Shown piece after piece: positions 53,410 to 62,306 of a stretch of DNA of 64,000 bases. The stretch comes from Vreelandella alkaliphila (lineage in GTDB: Bacteria; Pseudomonadota; Gammaproteobacteria; Pseudomonadales; Halomonadaceae), in contig NZ_JABASV010000003.1 in NCBI RefSeq assembly GCF_016107625.1, forward strand, positions 248,001 through 312,000, written 5' to 3'. Position 1 is the stretch's first letter. Each line of letters begins with the position of its first letter. A program made the position numbers and the translations under genes. A model generated the notes under the pieces. The model was given only the letters and a program-made list of their open reading frames with translations. It was not told the origin of the DNA and did no database searches.

Positions 53410-53835
53410 ATGAGTCTTTCCCCTTTTCATCTCGCCATCCCTGTTTACGATGTCGCCCTAGCCAGAGCATTTTATAACGACGTTTTTGGCCTGGAAGAAG
53501 GGCGCTCTAGCGATCACTGGGTCGACTTTAATTTCTTCGGCCATCAGTTGGTGATTCACGAACATCCGAAAACACCCGGCCAGCAGAGTGCTCACACTAA
53601 CCCGGTCGATGGCCATAATGTACCGGTGCCGCACTTTGGCGTGATTTTAGAATGGGATGAGTGGGAAGCCTTAGCCGAGCGCTTAAAAGCGCGGAATACC
53701 GATTTCGTGATTGAGCCATACGTTCGCTTTAAAGGCGAAGTAGGGGAGCAAGCCACTATGTTCTTACTCGACCCCTGTGGTAATGCCTTGGAATTTAAAG
53801 CGTTTAAAGATCAGGGCCAAATTTTTGCCAAGTAA
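53410..53835 (+). CDS. VOC-family (glyoxalase/dioxygenase superfamily) protein
   Basis: A 141-residue vicinal-oxygen-chelate protein with two beta-alpha-beta-beta-beta modules. FHLAIPVYDVALARAFYNDVFGLEEGRSS (in parts) carries the first metal histidine, and FLLDPCGNALEFKAF near residue 120 the last glutamate; FFGHQLVIHEH and VPHFGVILEWDEW are also typical. The substrate is unknown. ATG 53410 with AACAGGAGATAA upstream is preferred to an upstream frame. It is divergent from the LysR regulator. Confidence 0.88.
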   Translation: MSLSPFHLAIPVYDVALARAFYNDVFGLEEGRSSDHWVDFNFFGHQLVIHEHPKTPGQQSAHTNPVDGHNVPVPHFGVILEWDEWEALAERLKARNTDFVIEPYVRFKGEVGEQATMFLLDPCGNALEFKAFKDQGQIFAK

Positions 53836-53884
53836 ACCTGTCCTGAAAAATATCCAAGCGAGGTGGAGGAGGTAGTGGGTATGG

Positions 53885-54781
53885 TTAAGCACGTAGGGCC
53901 TGTTCCTGGCGCCTATGCTGCAGCGGTGATGCGCCAAAGTAGCGCTTATAGTCTCTGCTAAATTGAGGCACGCTGCGATAACCGACCGCTTGTGCCGCTT
54001 GGTTCACATTGTGGCTATCTTGCAACAACAGTTGCTGCGCCTTAAGTAGGCGCAGTCTTTTTAAATACTGTGCGGGTGACGAACGTGTAATCTGCTTAAA
54101 GTGCTGGTGAAACGTCGATATGCTCATATTGGCCTGCTGGGCTAACTGGTCGACAGTAAAGTCCTCAGCAAAATGGGCATGCAACTGCGATAGTACCTGC
54201 ACAATACGTGAATAGTGACCGTGGCCTTTAACCAGTGCGCGTAAGGCGCGGCCTTGCTCGCCTTTTAACGCTTCAAACACCACCTCTCGTATCCTAGCTT
54301 CGCCCATGGCAATGCACTCGACTTCGTCGTGTAATGCATTTGCCAAGCGCAACACCGCGGCTTGCATGCCGTCATTCATCGCCACTGACGCCATCGGCTT
54401 AGGAGCCAGGTGTGAATGGCTCATATCGCCCATAGCGGTGACCATCTCACTCAGTAACGCTGGGTCTAGCTTCACCGATATACCTAGCAAAGGTGCCTCC
54501 GGCGAGCCGTGAGTTTCACACTCAAAGGGTAGCGGCAGGGTTTGTACAAGATAGTGGCCAGGATTGTAATGAATCTCACGATCGCCTAAATAGCCTATTT
54601 TGCGGCCTTGGGCGATGATGATCAGACTAGGTTCGTACATCAACGGGGTTCGTTCTTGACGCCGCCCAAGGCAAAGTAGCCCCACTCTGGGCAACCGGGA
54701 CACGCTTAGCCCATCCCCCGTTACTAGCGGTGAGATCAAATCAGCGAGTGCGTTGCCGACGAGTTCGGTGTTGGCCACCAT
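53885..54781 (-). CDS. AraC-family regulator, YqhC-like
   Basis: A 298-residue regulator with an AraC_N-type sensor half (PLMYEPSLIIIAQGRKIGYLGDREIHYNPGHYLVQTLPLPFE, in parts, residues about 48-90) and a C-terminal double helix-turn-helix (TVDQLAQQANMSISTFHQHFKQ; NVNQAAQAVGYRSVPQFSRDYKRYFG). It is divergent from a zinc alcohol dehydrogenase, the arrangement of E. coli yqhC next to yqhD, where the regulator responds to toxic aldehydes. A similar role is plausible here. It is convergent with the VOC gene. Confidence 0.9.
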   Translation of the reverse strand: MVANTELVGNALADLISPLVTGDGLSVSRLPRVGLLCLGRRQERTPLMYEPSLIIIAQGRKIGYLGDREIHYNPGHYLVQTLPLPFECETHGSPEAPLLGISVKLDPALLSEMVTAMGDMSHSHLAPKPMASVAMNDGMQAAVLRLANALHDEVECIAMGEARIREVVFEALKGEQGRALRALVKGHGHYSRIVQVLSQLHAHFAEDFTVDQLAQQANMSISTFHQHFKQITRSSPAQYLKRLRLLKAQQLLLQDSHNVNQAAQAVGYRSVPQFSRDYKRYFGASPLQHRRQEQALRA

Positions 54782-54975
54782 AGAAACTCCTAATCTGAGT
54801 GCATATTAGAGCTAAACGACAATTATGATGTTTTTTTGAGGTTTTTTGTTATTTTGTTGCGTTCTGATGGAGGAATGAGCAAAAAATACGTAGCTTCGTT
54901 CATCGCTATCTGGTGCTTAGCAGCGAATAATGGGAACACTTTCTCGTTTTGCAGAATACTTGTTAAGGAGTTTCC

Positions 54976-56037
54976 ATGAGCCAAGCAAAATCTTATGCTG
55001 CCTTTTCTGCTGATAAACCACTCGCGCCATTCACCTTTGATCGACGTGAGCCCCGTCCAGATGATGTTGCCATTGAAATTCTTTACTGTGGTGTTTGTCA
55101 CAGTGACCTACACTTTGCCCGAGATGACTGGGGCATGAGTCAATACCCTGTGGTACCTGGCCATGAGATTGTCGGCCGTGTAACCGCTGTTGGTGGTGAC
55201 GTGACACGTTTTAAGGCGGGTGATTTAGTCGGCGTAGGTTGCATGGTCGACTCTTGCCGCACATGTTCTGCTTGTAAAGATGGCGTGGAACAATACTGCC
55301 TGGAAGGGTTTACGATGACCTACGGCAGCCCTGACCGCCAAGACGGCACGCTAACCCAAGGCGGCTATTCAGATGCCATCGTGGTGAGTGAGCATTTTGT
55401 GCTGCAAATGCCAGAGGGCATTGATTTAGCCTCCGCGGCACCTATTCTCTGTGCGGGAATTACGACGTATTCACCGCTCAAACATCATGGCGTTGGTAAA
55501 GGTCACAAAGTAGGCGTGATAGGCATGGGCGGCCTCGGTCATATGGGCGTGAAATTGGCCAAAGCACTGGGTGCGGAAGTCACCGTCTTTACTCGCTCGG
55601 ATGCCAAGGTAGCAGAAGCAAAGCGCAATGGTGCGGATCACGTAGTGGTATCCAGTGACCAGGCGCAAATGGAGGCTGTTGCAGAAACGTTCGATTTCAT
55701 GCTGGATACCGTTCCTGTTCAGCACGACCTAAACCCCTACCTTACTTCTCTGAAATATGACGGTACGCATATTATTGTTGGCCTGTTAGAACCGATTGAG
55801 CCTGCTATTGAAGCATTCAATTTGGTGTTTAAGCGTCGCGTGGTAGCTGGTTCGCTGATTGGTGGTATCGCTGAAACGGAAGAGCTGCTCAAGCTTTGTG
55901 CAGAGCAGAACATCACTTGCGATATTGAGATGCTGGATATTAACAACATCAATGAGGGCTTTGAGCGTATGGAGAAAGGTGACGTGCGCTATCGCTTTGT
56001 GATTGATATGGCAACTCTGAAAGATACTGCTGCGTAG
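54976..56037 (+). CDS. Zinc-dependent NADP alcohol/aldehyde reductase, YahK/CAD type
   Basis: A 353-residue zinc alcohol dehydrogenase of the cinnamyl-alcohol-dehydrogenase group. The catalytic zinc ligands are Cys41 (CGVCHSD) and His63 (VPGHEIVG); the structural zinc site uses Cys94, 97, 100 and 108 (SCRTCSACKDGVEQYC). The dinucleotide loop is VGVIGMGGLGHMGVKLAK near residue 180. It probably reduces aldehydes with NADPH. TTAAGGAG precedes the ATG at 54976. The divergent AraC-type gene is its probable activator, and a terminator follows. Confidence 0.92.
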   Translation: MSQAKSYAAFSADKPLAPFTFDRREPRPDDVAIEILYCGVCHSDLHFARDDWGMSQYPVVPGHEIVGRVTAVGGDVTRFKAGDLVGVGCMVDSCRTCSACKDGVEQYCLEGFTMTYGSPDRQDGTLTQGGYSDAIVVSEHFVLQMPEGIDLASAAPILCAGITTYSPLKHHGVGKGHKVGVIGMGGLGHMGVKLAKALGAEVTVFTRSDAKVAEAKRNGADHVVVSSDQAQMEAVAETFDFMLDTVPVQHDLNPYLTSLKYDGTHIIVGLLEPIEPAIEAFNLVFKRRVVAGSLIGGIAETEELLKLCAEQNITCDIEMLDINNINEGFERMEKGDVRYRFVIDMATLKDTAA

Positions 56038-56052
56038 CGAGTTGTTATCAAT

Positions 56053-56083
56053 AACCCCACCGTTGACTAACGGTGGGGTTTTC
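56053..56083 (+). terminator. Terminator after alcohol dehydrogenase
   Basis: AACCCCACCGTT and AACGGTGGGGTT form a perfect 12-base stem with a four-base loop, ending in TTTTC. It lies between convergent genes. Confidence 0.9.
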
Positions 56084-56111
56084 GCGTGAGAACCACTGGG
56101 CGTCGAGGCTA

Positions 56112-56879
56112 TCACACGTGGGCAGAGACCCGCAGTCTGACGTAGTCGGCGGTCCAGTTGCCTTGCCCATCACTTAGACTGTGAGAGAGTAGGTTAATCG
56201 TATTATCAATAATGGCTACCTGCAGGTCCTCATCTAATCCGTGCAAAAACGGGCTTGCAAAGGTTTCGAGCCAGCCAGCAATACCCGTGGGTAGTGGTGT
56301 GGGGCGAGGGATTAGCTCAATTGAATCGACATGAAAGCCCGCCGTTTGAAGTAGGTTTGTGTACTCTTCCGGGGTGGGAAAGTACCAAGGATGACGGCCA
56401 CGTGAGCTAATACCGCGAAACTGCAGCGAGGCAATAAGCGCAGTACAAATAGCGGCCACGTTGCCATGCCCCCCAAACTCTGCAACAAAACGTCCGCCGG
56501 GTTTTAGTGCGCGTTTTATGCCGGCCAATACCGTTTGCGGGTCCAGCATCCAGTGCAACGCCGCGTTGCTGAAGACCGCATCAAATTCTTGGTCAAAGGG
56601 TAACTGGTGCCCATCGACAACCCTAGCGGTGACTCCGCGCTGTTGGGCGGCGGCGACCATCTCTGCGGAGGCATCGACACCCAGTACATCGGCACCTAAT
56701 TGCATAATACGCTCGGTGAGCGCGCCATCACCACAGCCAAGGTCCAGGATGCGCTGTCCGGGCTGTGGCGCTAAAAGCTTCATTACATCGCTTCCCAACG
56801 TGGGAACAAAATTGGCGTGTTCCGCGTAGTGGCTGGCGTTCCATTCCTGCCCTTGCGGTGTCAGAGGGATGTTAGACAT
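56112..56879 (-). CDS. Class I SAM-dependent methyltransferase
   Basis: A 255-residue methyltransferase. Motif I is RILDLGCGDGALTERIM near residue 44, followed by ADVLGVDASAEMVAAAQ near 65, DAVFSNAALHWMLDP near 108 and ALKPGGRFVAEFGGHGN near 130. The SNAALHW segment resembles trans-aconitate methyltransferase (Tam) and the ubiE-like group; the substrate is not determined. A GGAAG precedes the ATG at 56879. It is convergent with the alcohol dehydrogenase and divergent from nfsA. Confidence 0.87.
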   Translation of the reverse strand: MSNIPLTPQGQEWNASHYAEHANFVPTLGSDVMKLLAPQPGQRILDLGCGDGALTERIMQLGADVLGVDASAEMVAAAQQRGVTARVVDGHQLPFDQEFDAVFSNAALHWMLDPQTVLAGIKRALKPGGRFVAEFGGHGNVAAICTALIASLQFRGISSRGRHPWYFPTPEEYTNLLQTAGFHVDSIELIPRPTPLPTGIAGWLETFASPFLHGLDEDLQVAIIDNTINLLSHSLSDGQGNWTADYVRLRVSAHV

Positions 56880-57047
56880 TATCGGCTTCCTAGCGGCGTT
56901 ATTTATCTTAGGGGGGACCCAATGGCTTCATTTAGTATAGCTTGCGATCAATAGCATGCGTTAAGTCTGAATTCAGGAGTAAACGCATGGAACCAGGGCA
57001 CTTTAGTTGTCATATCCGTTATATCAAGTATTAAGAGGCGAGACGAA

Positions 57048-57779
57048 ATGAATGATGTTATCAAACTGCTTCAATCCCACCGCTCCATCCGCAAATTTAC
57101 CGATCAGAAGATTTCGCGTGGGCTGCTGTTAGAGCTCATCAAAGCGGGCCAGGCCGCTGCCACATCAAGCCATGTGCAGGCCTACACCATTATTAATGTC
57201 ACTGACTCAGCGAATCGCGAAAAAATCGCTGAATACGCCGGTGGTCAAGGCTATGTCGCAAGTAGCGCGGTTTTTTTAGTGTTTTGTGCGGATATGAAGC
57301 GCCCGACAGAGGCGTCTGAGCGGACAGGTGCCAACGTTGAACGAGGTATGACAGAACAGCTATTGGTCGCCACTGTTGATACTGCTCTAGTGGCACAAAA
57401 CGTTGCAGTGGCCGCCGAGTCTGAAGGGCTTGGCATTTGTTATATCGGTGGTATTCGCAATAATCCTCAGGCGATCAGCGAACTTTTGCATTTGCCTGAC
57501 CATGTTTATCCGGTGTTTGGTATGTGCCTTGGCTATCCGGCCCATGACCCTGAGGTTAAGCCGCGTCTACCGGTAGAGGCTATTCTCAAGGAAGATACTT
57601 ACCGTGAAGATACTGAGCAAGTCGAAGCGTTTGACAGCACTATGCAGGCTTACTACCAAACACGCAGCACGGGTAACAAAACGACTGACTGGTCGCATAA
57701 TCTAACGCCGCTCTTCGATTCAAAACTGCGTCCCCACATGCGTGACTTTTTAGTTAAGCGTGGTTTTGAAATGAAGTAA
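57048..57779 (+). CDS. nfsA: Oxygen-insensitive NADPH nitroreductase NfsA
   Basis: A 243-residue FMN nitroreductase. HRSIRKFTDQKISRGLLLELIKAGQAAATSSHVQAY (in parts, residues 11-46) carries the FMN contacts, and GICYIGGIRNNPQAISELL near 140 and VFGMCLGYPA near 163 complete the NfsA/FRP pattern. It performs two-electron reduction of nitro compounds and quinones. Length matches NfsA. ATG 57048 follows GAGGCGAGACGAA. Single gene. Confidence 0.92.
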   Translation: MNDVIKLLQSHRSIRKFTDQKISRGLLLELIKAGQAAATSSHVQAYTIINVTDSANREKIAEYAGGQGYVASSAVFLVFCADMKRPTEASERTGANVERGMTEQLLVATVDTALVAQNVAVAAESEGLGICYIGGIRNNPQAISELLHLPDHVYPVFGMCLGYPAHDPEVKPRLPVEAILKEDTYREDTEQVEAFDSTMQAYYQTRSTGNKTTDWSHNLTPLFDSKLRPHMRDFLVKRGFEMK

Positions 57780-57921
57780 CGAACGAGCTGAGCGTGAAGC
57801 AGCTCATCACCATGTGGTAAGGCGTTTAAAAGAGCAGGTTTCTTGCGCTGCACGATAATTGCGTTCATCTATACTGGTTGCATGCCAAAAGTAGTGCCGA
57901 TAACAATAAAAGGAGCTATTG

Positions 57922-58551
57922 ATGAATCTTCAGCGCGCTTATTACCTGCTAGCAGCTTTTTACAGCCTGTTTCCACTTATCGGGCTAATGGCCATTTTCT
58001 CAGGCGGGGGAACTCCGTTTGCTGTGGCTCACCTCGCGTTGGGAGTACTCGCCGTGATAGGGCTGTGGGGCTACGTACTCAAACGTGGGTTTATGAACCC
58101 CCGTATGTGGCAGCCCTTAGCCATGGTGCTGGCAGTCATGGCAGTAGGTCAGATGCTGGTGATCTTCATCCTCCCCGTTTCCAGCATTGCACTTACGTGG
58201 ATGCTAACAAGCAGTATCTTCTCCGTAATGCTGGTCATAGTGCTGTTTCACTATGGAAAACGTGATCAGCCACTATGGGCAACGCCTGTAGAGGCAGATG
58301 CTGCAAAGCAACTTGCAAAAATGCTTGATAGCGCTTCGCCTTTATCTGCTGTTCATTACGAAGGTGAACAAGAAAATAGCGTTAACGTTACTAAGGTAGG
58401 CAGTCAATATCATGCCAAAGTGACGCGGCGTGGTAAAAACGGGCAAGAGACATTTGAACGCTACTTTCAGTATCCTGAAACACTGGTGTTTTTTCTAGAA
58501 AAATTCGCCAGCATTTCAGTTCATGATTTTCGGCAAACGGCGCTTTCTTAA
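57922..58551 (+). CDS. Hypothetical membrane protein
   Basis: A 209-residue protein with four hydrophobic segments in the first 115 residues (YYLLAAFYSLFPLIGLMAIF; AVAHLALGVLAVIGLWGYVL; LAMVLAVMAVGQMLVIFIL; WMLTSSIFSVMLVIVLFHY) and a C-terminal soluble domain of about 90 residues ending YPETLVFFLEKFASISVHDF. I do not recognise a family. AAAGGAGCTATT precedes ATG 57922. It is convergent with the acyltransferase operon. Confidence 0.65.
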   Translation: MNLQRAYYLLAAFYSLFPLIGLMAIFSGGGTPFAVAHLALGVLAVIGLWGYVLKRGFMNPRMWQPLAMVLAVMAVGQMLVIFILPVSSIALTWMLTSSIFSVMLVIVLFHYGKRDQPLWATPVEADAAKQLAKMLDSASPLSAVHYEGEQENSVNVTKVGSQYHAKVTRRGKNGQETFERYFQYPETLVFFLEKFASISVHDFRQTALS

Positions 58552-58582
58552 ATCGTTGAACAAGCCGGATTTTAAAAATGCG

Positions 58583-59386
58583 TTAAGAGATAAATGTGTG
58601 AGCGATCTGAGGCTTTAATGTTTTTACGATATATTCGTATAACGGGATCAGACGCTCACTCATCTCTTGTTTCGCCACATGATAGTCGATGTAGTAAGCA
58701 TGGCGAGTACCGTGATACACAATCGGCTCACTCACTTTGGTAAACTGAAAACCTGATATCGCCAATAAACGGGGAAGACGAGGTTCCATCATTGCAAAAA
58801 CATGTCGTCGATTAGTTAAACCAACGATAGAGTAGGTGCATAAAAAAAGACCCAGGGCGACGAGTGAAAATGTCTTTGCCTCATCTTGTGAAAATAAAAC
58901 GACTTCTTTACCTGCTATTTCTTCTGGGGTGCTGGATTTTCGCGTTCTGAAATTTTTAGAAATGGCTAACCGTGATACTTCACACGTTTCAAGGGTCGGT
59001 AGCTTAAATGGCGTTAATGTAGGATGGTTTAGTAGCTGCTTCCCTTGGTTTTGAACAGGCAAATGATCAGGAGGGTTAGTGTTACTGGAAAAGGGCATGA
59101 CTAATCGTACGCACCCTGCAAGAATGCCACTACGTTTGTGTTCTATAAGGCAATGAATCGAGTAATTATCGTACTCATCGGACTCGTACAAACGTGCCTC
59201 ATCTTCATGCATCTCATAGTTGAACTCTTTTAAGAAAACATCATGTCGTAGTCGAAAGGCGCGCCGTTTTTGGTCGTCGGTGTTAGCAATAAAAAAATGA
59301 TATTCATCGATAAATTTGTCAATCATTCCCTTATGGTTGCTTTTATCGTCAAACTCACTCTCTTGGGTGGATTTCCCTGCTAGCAT
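58583..59386 (-). CDS. PEP-CTERM/exosortase-associated acyltransferase
   Basis: A 267-residue GNAT-fold protein. RRAFRLRHDVFLKEFNYE near residue 41, CEVSRLAISKNFRTRK near 135, and the C-terminal YHGTRHAYYIDYHV match the exosortase-system-associated acyltransferases, relatives of LuxI-type autoinducer synthases (EVSRLAI corresponds to their core). The family's product is unknown. ATG 59386 (RBS AAGGAAG) lies 26 bases after the GGDEF-EAL gene stop, and it is the last gene of a four-gene operon. No exosortase or PEP-CTERM protein is in the window. Confidence 0.85.
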   Translation of the reverse strand: MLAGKSTQESEFDDKSNHKGMIDKFIDEYHFFIANTDDQKRRAFRLRHDVFLKEFNYEMHEDEARLYESDEYDNYSIHCLIEHKRSGILAGCVRLVMPFSSNTNPPDHLPVQNQGKQLLNHPTLTPFKLPTLETCEVSRLAISKNFRTRKSSTPEEIAGKEVVLFSQDEAKTFSLVALGLFLCTYSIVGLTNRRHVFAMMEPRLPRLLAISGFQFTKVSEPIVYHGTRHAYYIDYHVAKQEMSERLIPLYEYIVKTLKPQIAHTFIS

Positions 59387-59412
59387 CTGTTGCTTCCTTC
59401 TGAGTGCGGCAC

Positions 59413-62283
59413 TTACCAAAGTCGAATTTTTTCAGGTTTCCCTAGATGATAGCCCTGTCCATACTGAATGCCATATGAAAGAAGAACAGGTATCAGTGCT
59501 TCTTGATCTACAAATTCAGCAATAGTCTGCTTACCGAAGCCTCTTGCTATATCGGCAATCGCTTTGACAAGCGTGTGGCTATCCGTATCGATAAGTAAGC
59601 TGCGAATAAAAGAGCCGTCGATTTTAATATAGTCCACAGGGAGCTGACTAAGATAGTGAAAGCTGCTAAAACCAATCCCAAAGTCATCGAGTGCTGTTCG
59701 GCAACCTAAATCCCTCACGGTTTGCAGCACGTTGCGCGCTGTTGAGAAATCTGTGATAGCAGCGGTCTCTGTTACCTCTAAAATGAGATGATGGGGATCA
59801 GCACCACTGGTTTTTAATTGATCTGCCAGAAACTGTTTTAAACCTAAATCATGTAAAGACTGGCCTGATAAATTTACAGCCAACGACAAGCCCTCTTTTT
59901 GTAGCGTTGCCAGTGCTGCTAAGCTATGGCGCAGCACCCAGCGGTCAACTTGAACAATTAAACCGCTTTGTTCTGCAATAGGTATAAACTGTGCCGGAGA
60001 GACTAAGCTTCCATCGTCATTGCGCATACGTAGCAGTACTTCGTAATGCTTAATATCGCGATCCTTCAGCCGCACAATGGGCTGCGCCCACAGTTCAAAT
60101 TCGTCGTTTTCTAGTGCTTTGTGTAGCCGTTCTACCCAATAGACGCGTTCTTGAAGCTCATCTTTAGCATTTTCCGCCTGCTTGAGAAGGTACCAATGCT
60201 GATTACCACTCTCTTTTGCTTTATACATGGCCATATCGGCGCTAGCTAACAGGTCAGCCGGTGTCTGCCCATTAACAGGGAACAGCGCAATACCAATGCT
60301 GGCGGAAACATGGTGCTTTCGTCCAGCAGCTGTAAAGCCAAGACCGTCAAGCAACTGAGAAATATACTCCGCCACGTTGATCGCTTGTTCGCTGCTAATA
60401 TCTTCCAGTAGCAGGGCAAATTCATCACCACCGAGGCGGGCAATAATGCTTCGCTGACTGAGATTTAAAAAAAGCGTATCAGCAACTTCTCGTAATAGAC
60501 GGTCGCCTACATGGTGGCCACTGAGTTCATTGATCTCTTTAAACTGGTCTAGGTCTAGTAGTAGAACAGCGCCTTTGGCTTGATTAGCGATAGCGCGCTT
60601 CAAGGCATCTTGGAAATAGCGACGATTATAGAGTTCCGTTAATGGATCATGTTCCGCAAGCCACGTTAAACGTGCCTCAGCAGCTTTACGTTCGGTGATG
60701 TCTAGCCCAACGGATATCTTCGAGGCATCGTGGTTGTTACTGTTCGCCAAAAAAGCGTGGTACCAAACGACGGTAAAAGAGCGTCTATCCTGAGTTTGAA
60801 ATGTCTTTTCTTCCTGGTTGGAAGCACTGGGATGAGTCACGGTGCTGCCATTAGCATTACTTTCGCTGTTGGCTTCATCCGCATTGTTACTAGGCAATGC
60901 CAAGTGAGCATTTTGATCAAAGATGTCAGAGAAATGGCGCCCAATGACATCTGCGTCTTTTAGCCCTAACCTTTCTAGCGTGTAGCCATTAATCAGTTGG
61001 ATACGCCCTGTACTATTTTGAACAACAATAAAGACCTGTGCAGCGTCGAGTAGGCTATTAACAAAATCACGCTCTTTGGCTAGCTCATCAACGCGTTCGG
61101 CTAGCTGTCCGCTATGTTCTTGGACACTCTGTTCCAGTGCTTCTAGCTGGTGGGAAAGCTCACGGGTTGAATCTTCCAGCCTATCAATTTCGTTAGAAAA
61201 ATGCCGCCGAGGCAATGGTAGTTTATCTCTTACACGACGAAACTCACCACTCGCCAGCGCAGGCAATAGGCCGGCGACTCGCCGTAGTCGAGCCATTGGG
61301 CCCAATAGGATAATCAACAGTAATAGCTCGGCAGCTAACCAGCCAACTAAGCCCACTACAAGTAGTGTCTTCGTTGCTGTACGAATAGCGGTGATCTGAG
61401 GAGTGATATCGGAAATAAGCAGGAAATACCCAGTGCTGCGCCAGTCGGCGTCTTCCTCCATATACACGGCACTTAATTCAAAATACCGGTTCATGTACTC
61501 AAGGCTAAAAGGCATGTGAACCAATTGATTCAGAACGACGTCTTGAGATGCTCGTTGAAGTAAAGAGAGTGTCTGGTCACGGTTTGTAAGCGCTAGAATA
61601 TGGCTGTTCCAGTCTTCCAGTAGAAGCGCCTCGGGGGGAGGAGAGCCAGTAATACGCCCTGTCACCATCAGTGCTATTTCGCTATTGGAGACTTCTTTAG
61701 CTTGTCGCGTAACATCCGCAAGCGAGCGCGATAACACCACCATTCCAATGCTAGCGCCTTCCATAAGAACGGGAACCGCAGCAAACTGCTGGCACGTCCT
61801 AGTGCAACGTAATGTGGTAATGGGGGACTCTGTGGTCAGTACACTACCTATCCAGCCTTGAATGGGCAGATCAATGAGCGGGTCGTTGGTACCTGAGTAA
61901 CCCACTCTTGTTCCTTGAGTATTAAAAACAAAGATTTCATCAATCCCCGCTTCTAATTGCAGAGAAGGCCACTGTGCTCTGAGCACCTCAGCTAGCTCAT
62001 CCTGGTTATTCTCTTGTAGCGCGCTTCCAAGCTCCGGCGCCGCAGCGGTTAAGCCCGCCAACTGACGTAAGTTATCCGATGAGCGTTGCATCGCCAAGCT
62101 TATCTCACGCTGCTGCCGCTCATGGCTTTCCATCCGACTACTTTCTAACTGTTGCGTGAGATGGTATTGGCCTAACCAGATAAAGAGTGCCACAAGCGCT
62201 AGCAGTAATAGACTGCTCAGCGCGATAACACGCCAAGTCAAGCTAAGCCGGTAGCGCGCTTTAGAGGACGAACGTGTGGTCAT
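59413..62283 (-). CDS. Membrane sensor with PAS, GGDEF and EAL domains
   Basis: A 956-residue c-di-GMP enzyme. A helix at about 18-38 and another at 305-328 bound a periplasmic Cache-like domain containing CTRTC (Cys160, Cys164). Then come a HAMP-like linker, a coiled coil (365-405), PAS (about 408-533), GGDEF (about 540-700) and EAL (about 715-950). Cyclase motif LGGDEF is intact but the RxxD inhibitory site is absent. EAL residues are present: YEVLLR, EVTETA, DDFG, KIDGSF, GQGYHLGKP. Both activities look possible. ATG 62283 lies 23 bases after the barrel gene. Confidence 0.92.
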   Translation of the reverse strand: MTTRSSSKARYRLSLTWRVIALSSLLLLALVALFIWLGQYHLTQQLESSRMESHERQQREISLAMQRSSDNLRQLAGLTAAAPELGSALQENNQDELAEVLRAQWPSLQLEAGIDEIFVFNTQGTRVGYSGTNDPLIDLPIQGWIGSVLTTESPITTLRCTRTCQQFAAVPVLMEGASIGMVVLSRSLADVTRQAKEVSNSEIALMVTGRITGSPPPEALLLEDWNSHILALTNRDQTLSLLQRASQDVVLNQLVHMPFSLEYMNRYFELSAVYMEEDADWRSTGYFLLISDITPQITAIRTATKTLLVVGLVGWLAAELLLLIILLGPMARLRRVAGLLPALASGEFRRVRDKLPLPRRHFSNEIDRLEDSTRELSHQLEALEQSVQEHSGQLAERVDELAKERDFVNSLLDAAQVFIVVQNSTGRIQLINGYTLERLGLKDADVIGRHFSDIFDQNAHLALPSNNADEANSESNANGSTVTHPSASNQEEKTFQTQDRRSFTVVWYHAFLANSNNHDASKISVGLDITERKAAEARLTWLAEHDPLTELYNRRYFQDALKRAIANQAKGAVLLLDLDQFKEINELSGHHVGDRLLREVADTLFLNLSQRSIIARLGGDEFALLLEDISSEQAINVAEYISQLLDGLGFTAAGRKHHVSASIGIALFPVNGQTPADLLASADMAMYKAKESGNQHWYLLKQAENAKDELQERVYWVERLHKALENDEFELWAQPIVRLKDRDIKHYEVLLRMRNDDGSLVSPAQFIPIAEQSGLIVQVDRWVLRHSLAALATLQKEGLSLAVNLSGQSLHDLGLKQFLADQLKTSGADPHHLILEVTETAAITDFSTARNVLQTVRDLGCRTALDDFGIGFSSFHYLSQLPVDYIKIDGSFIRSLLIDTDSHTLVKAIADIARGFGKQTIAEFVDQEALIPVLLSYGIQYGQGYHLGKPEKIRLW

Positions 62284-62306
62284 CTGCGTATCCCGTTCAG
62301 GTAATG

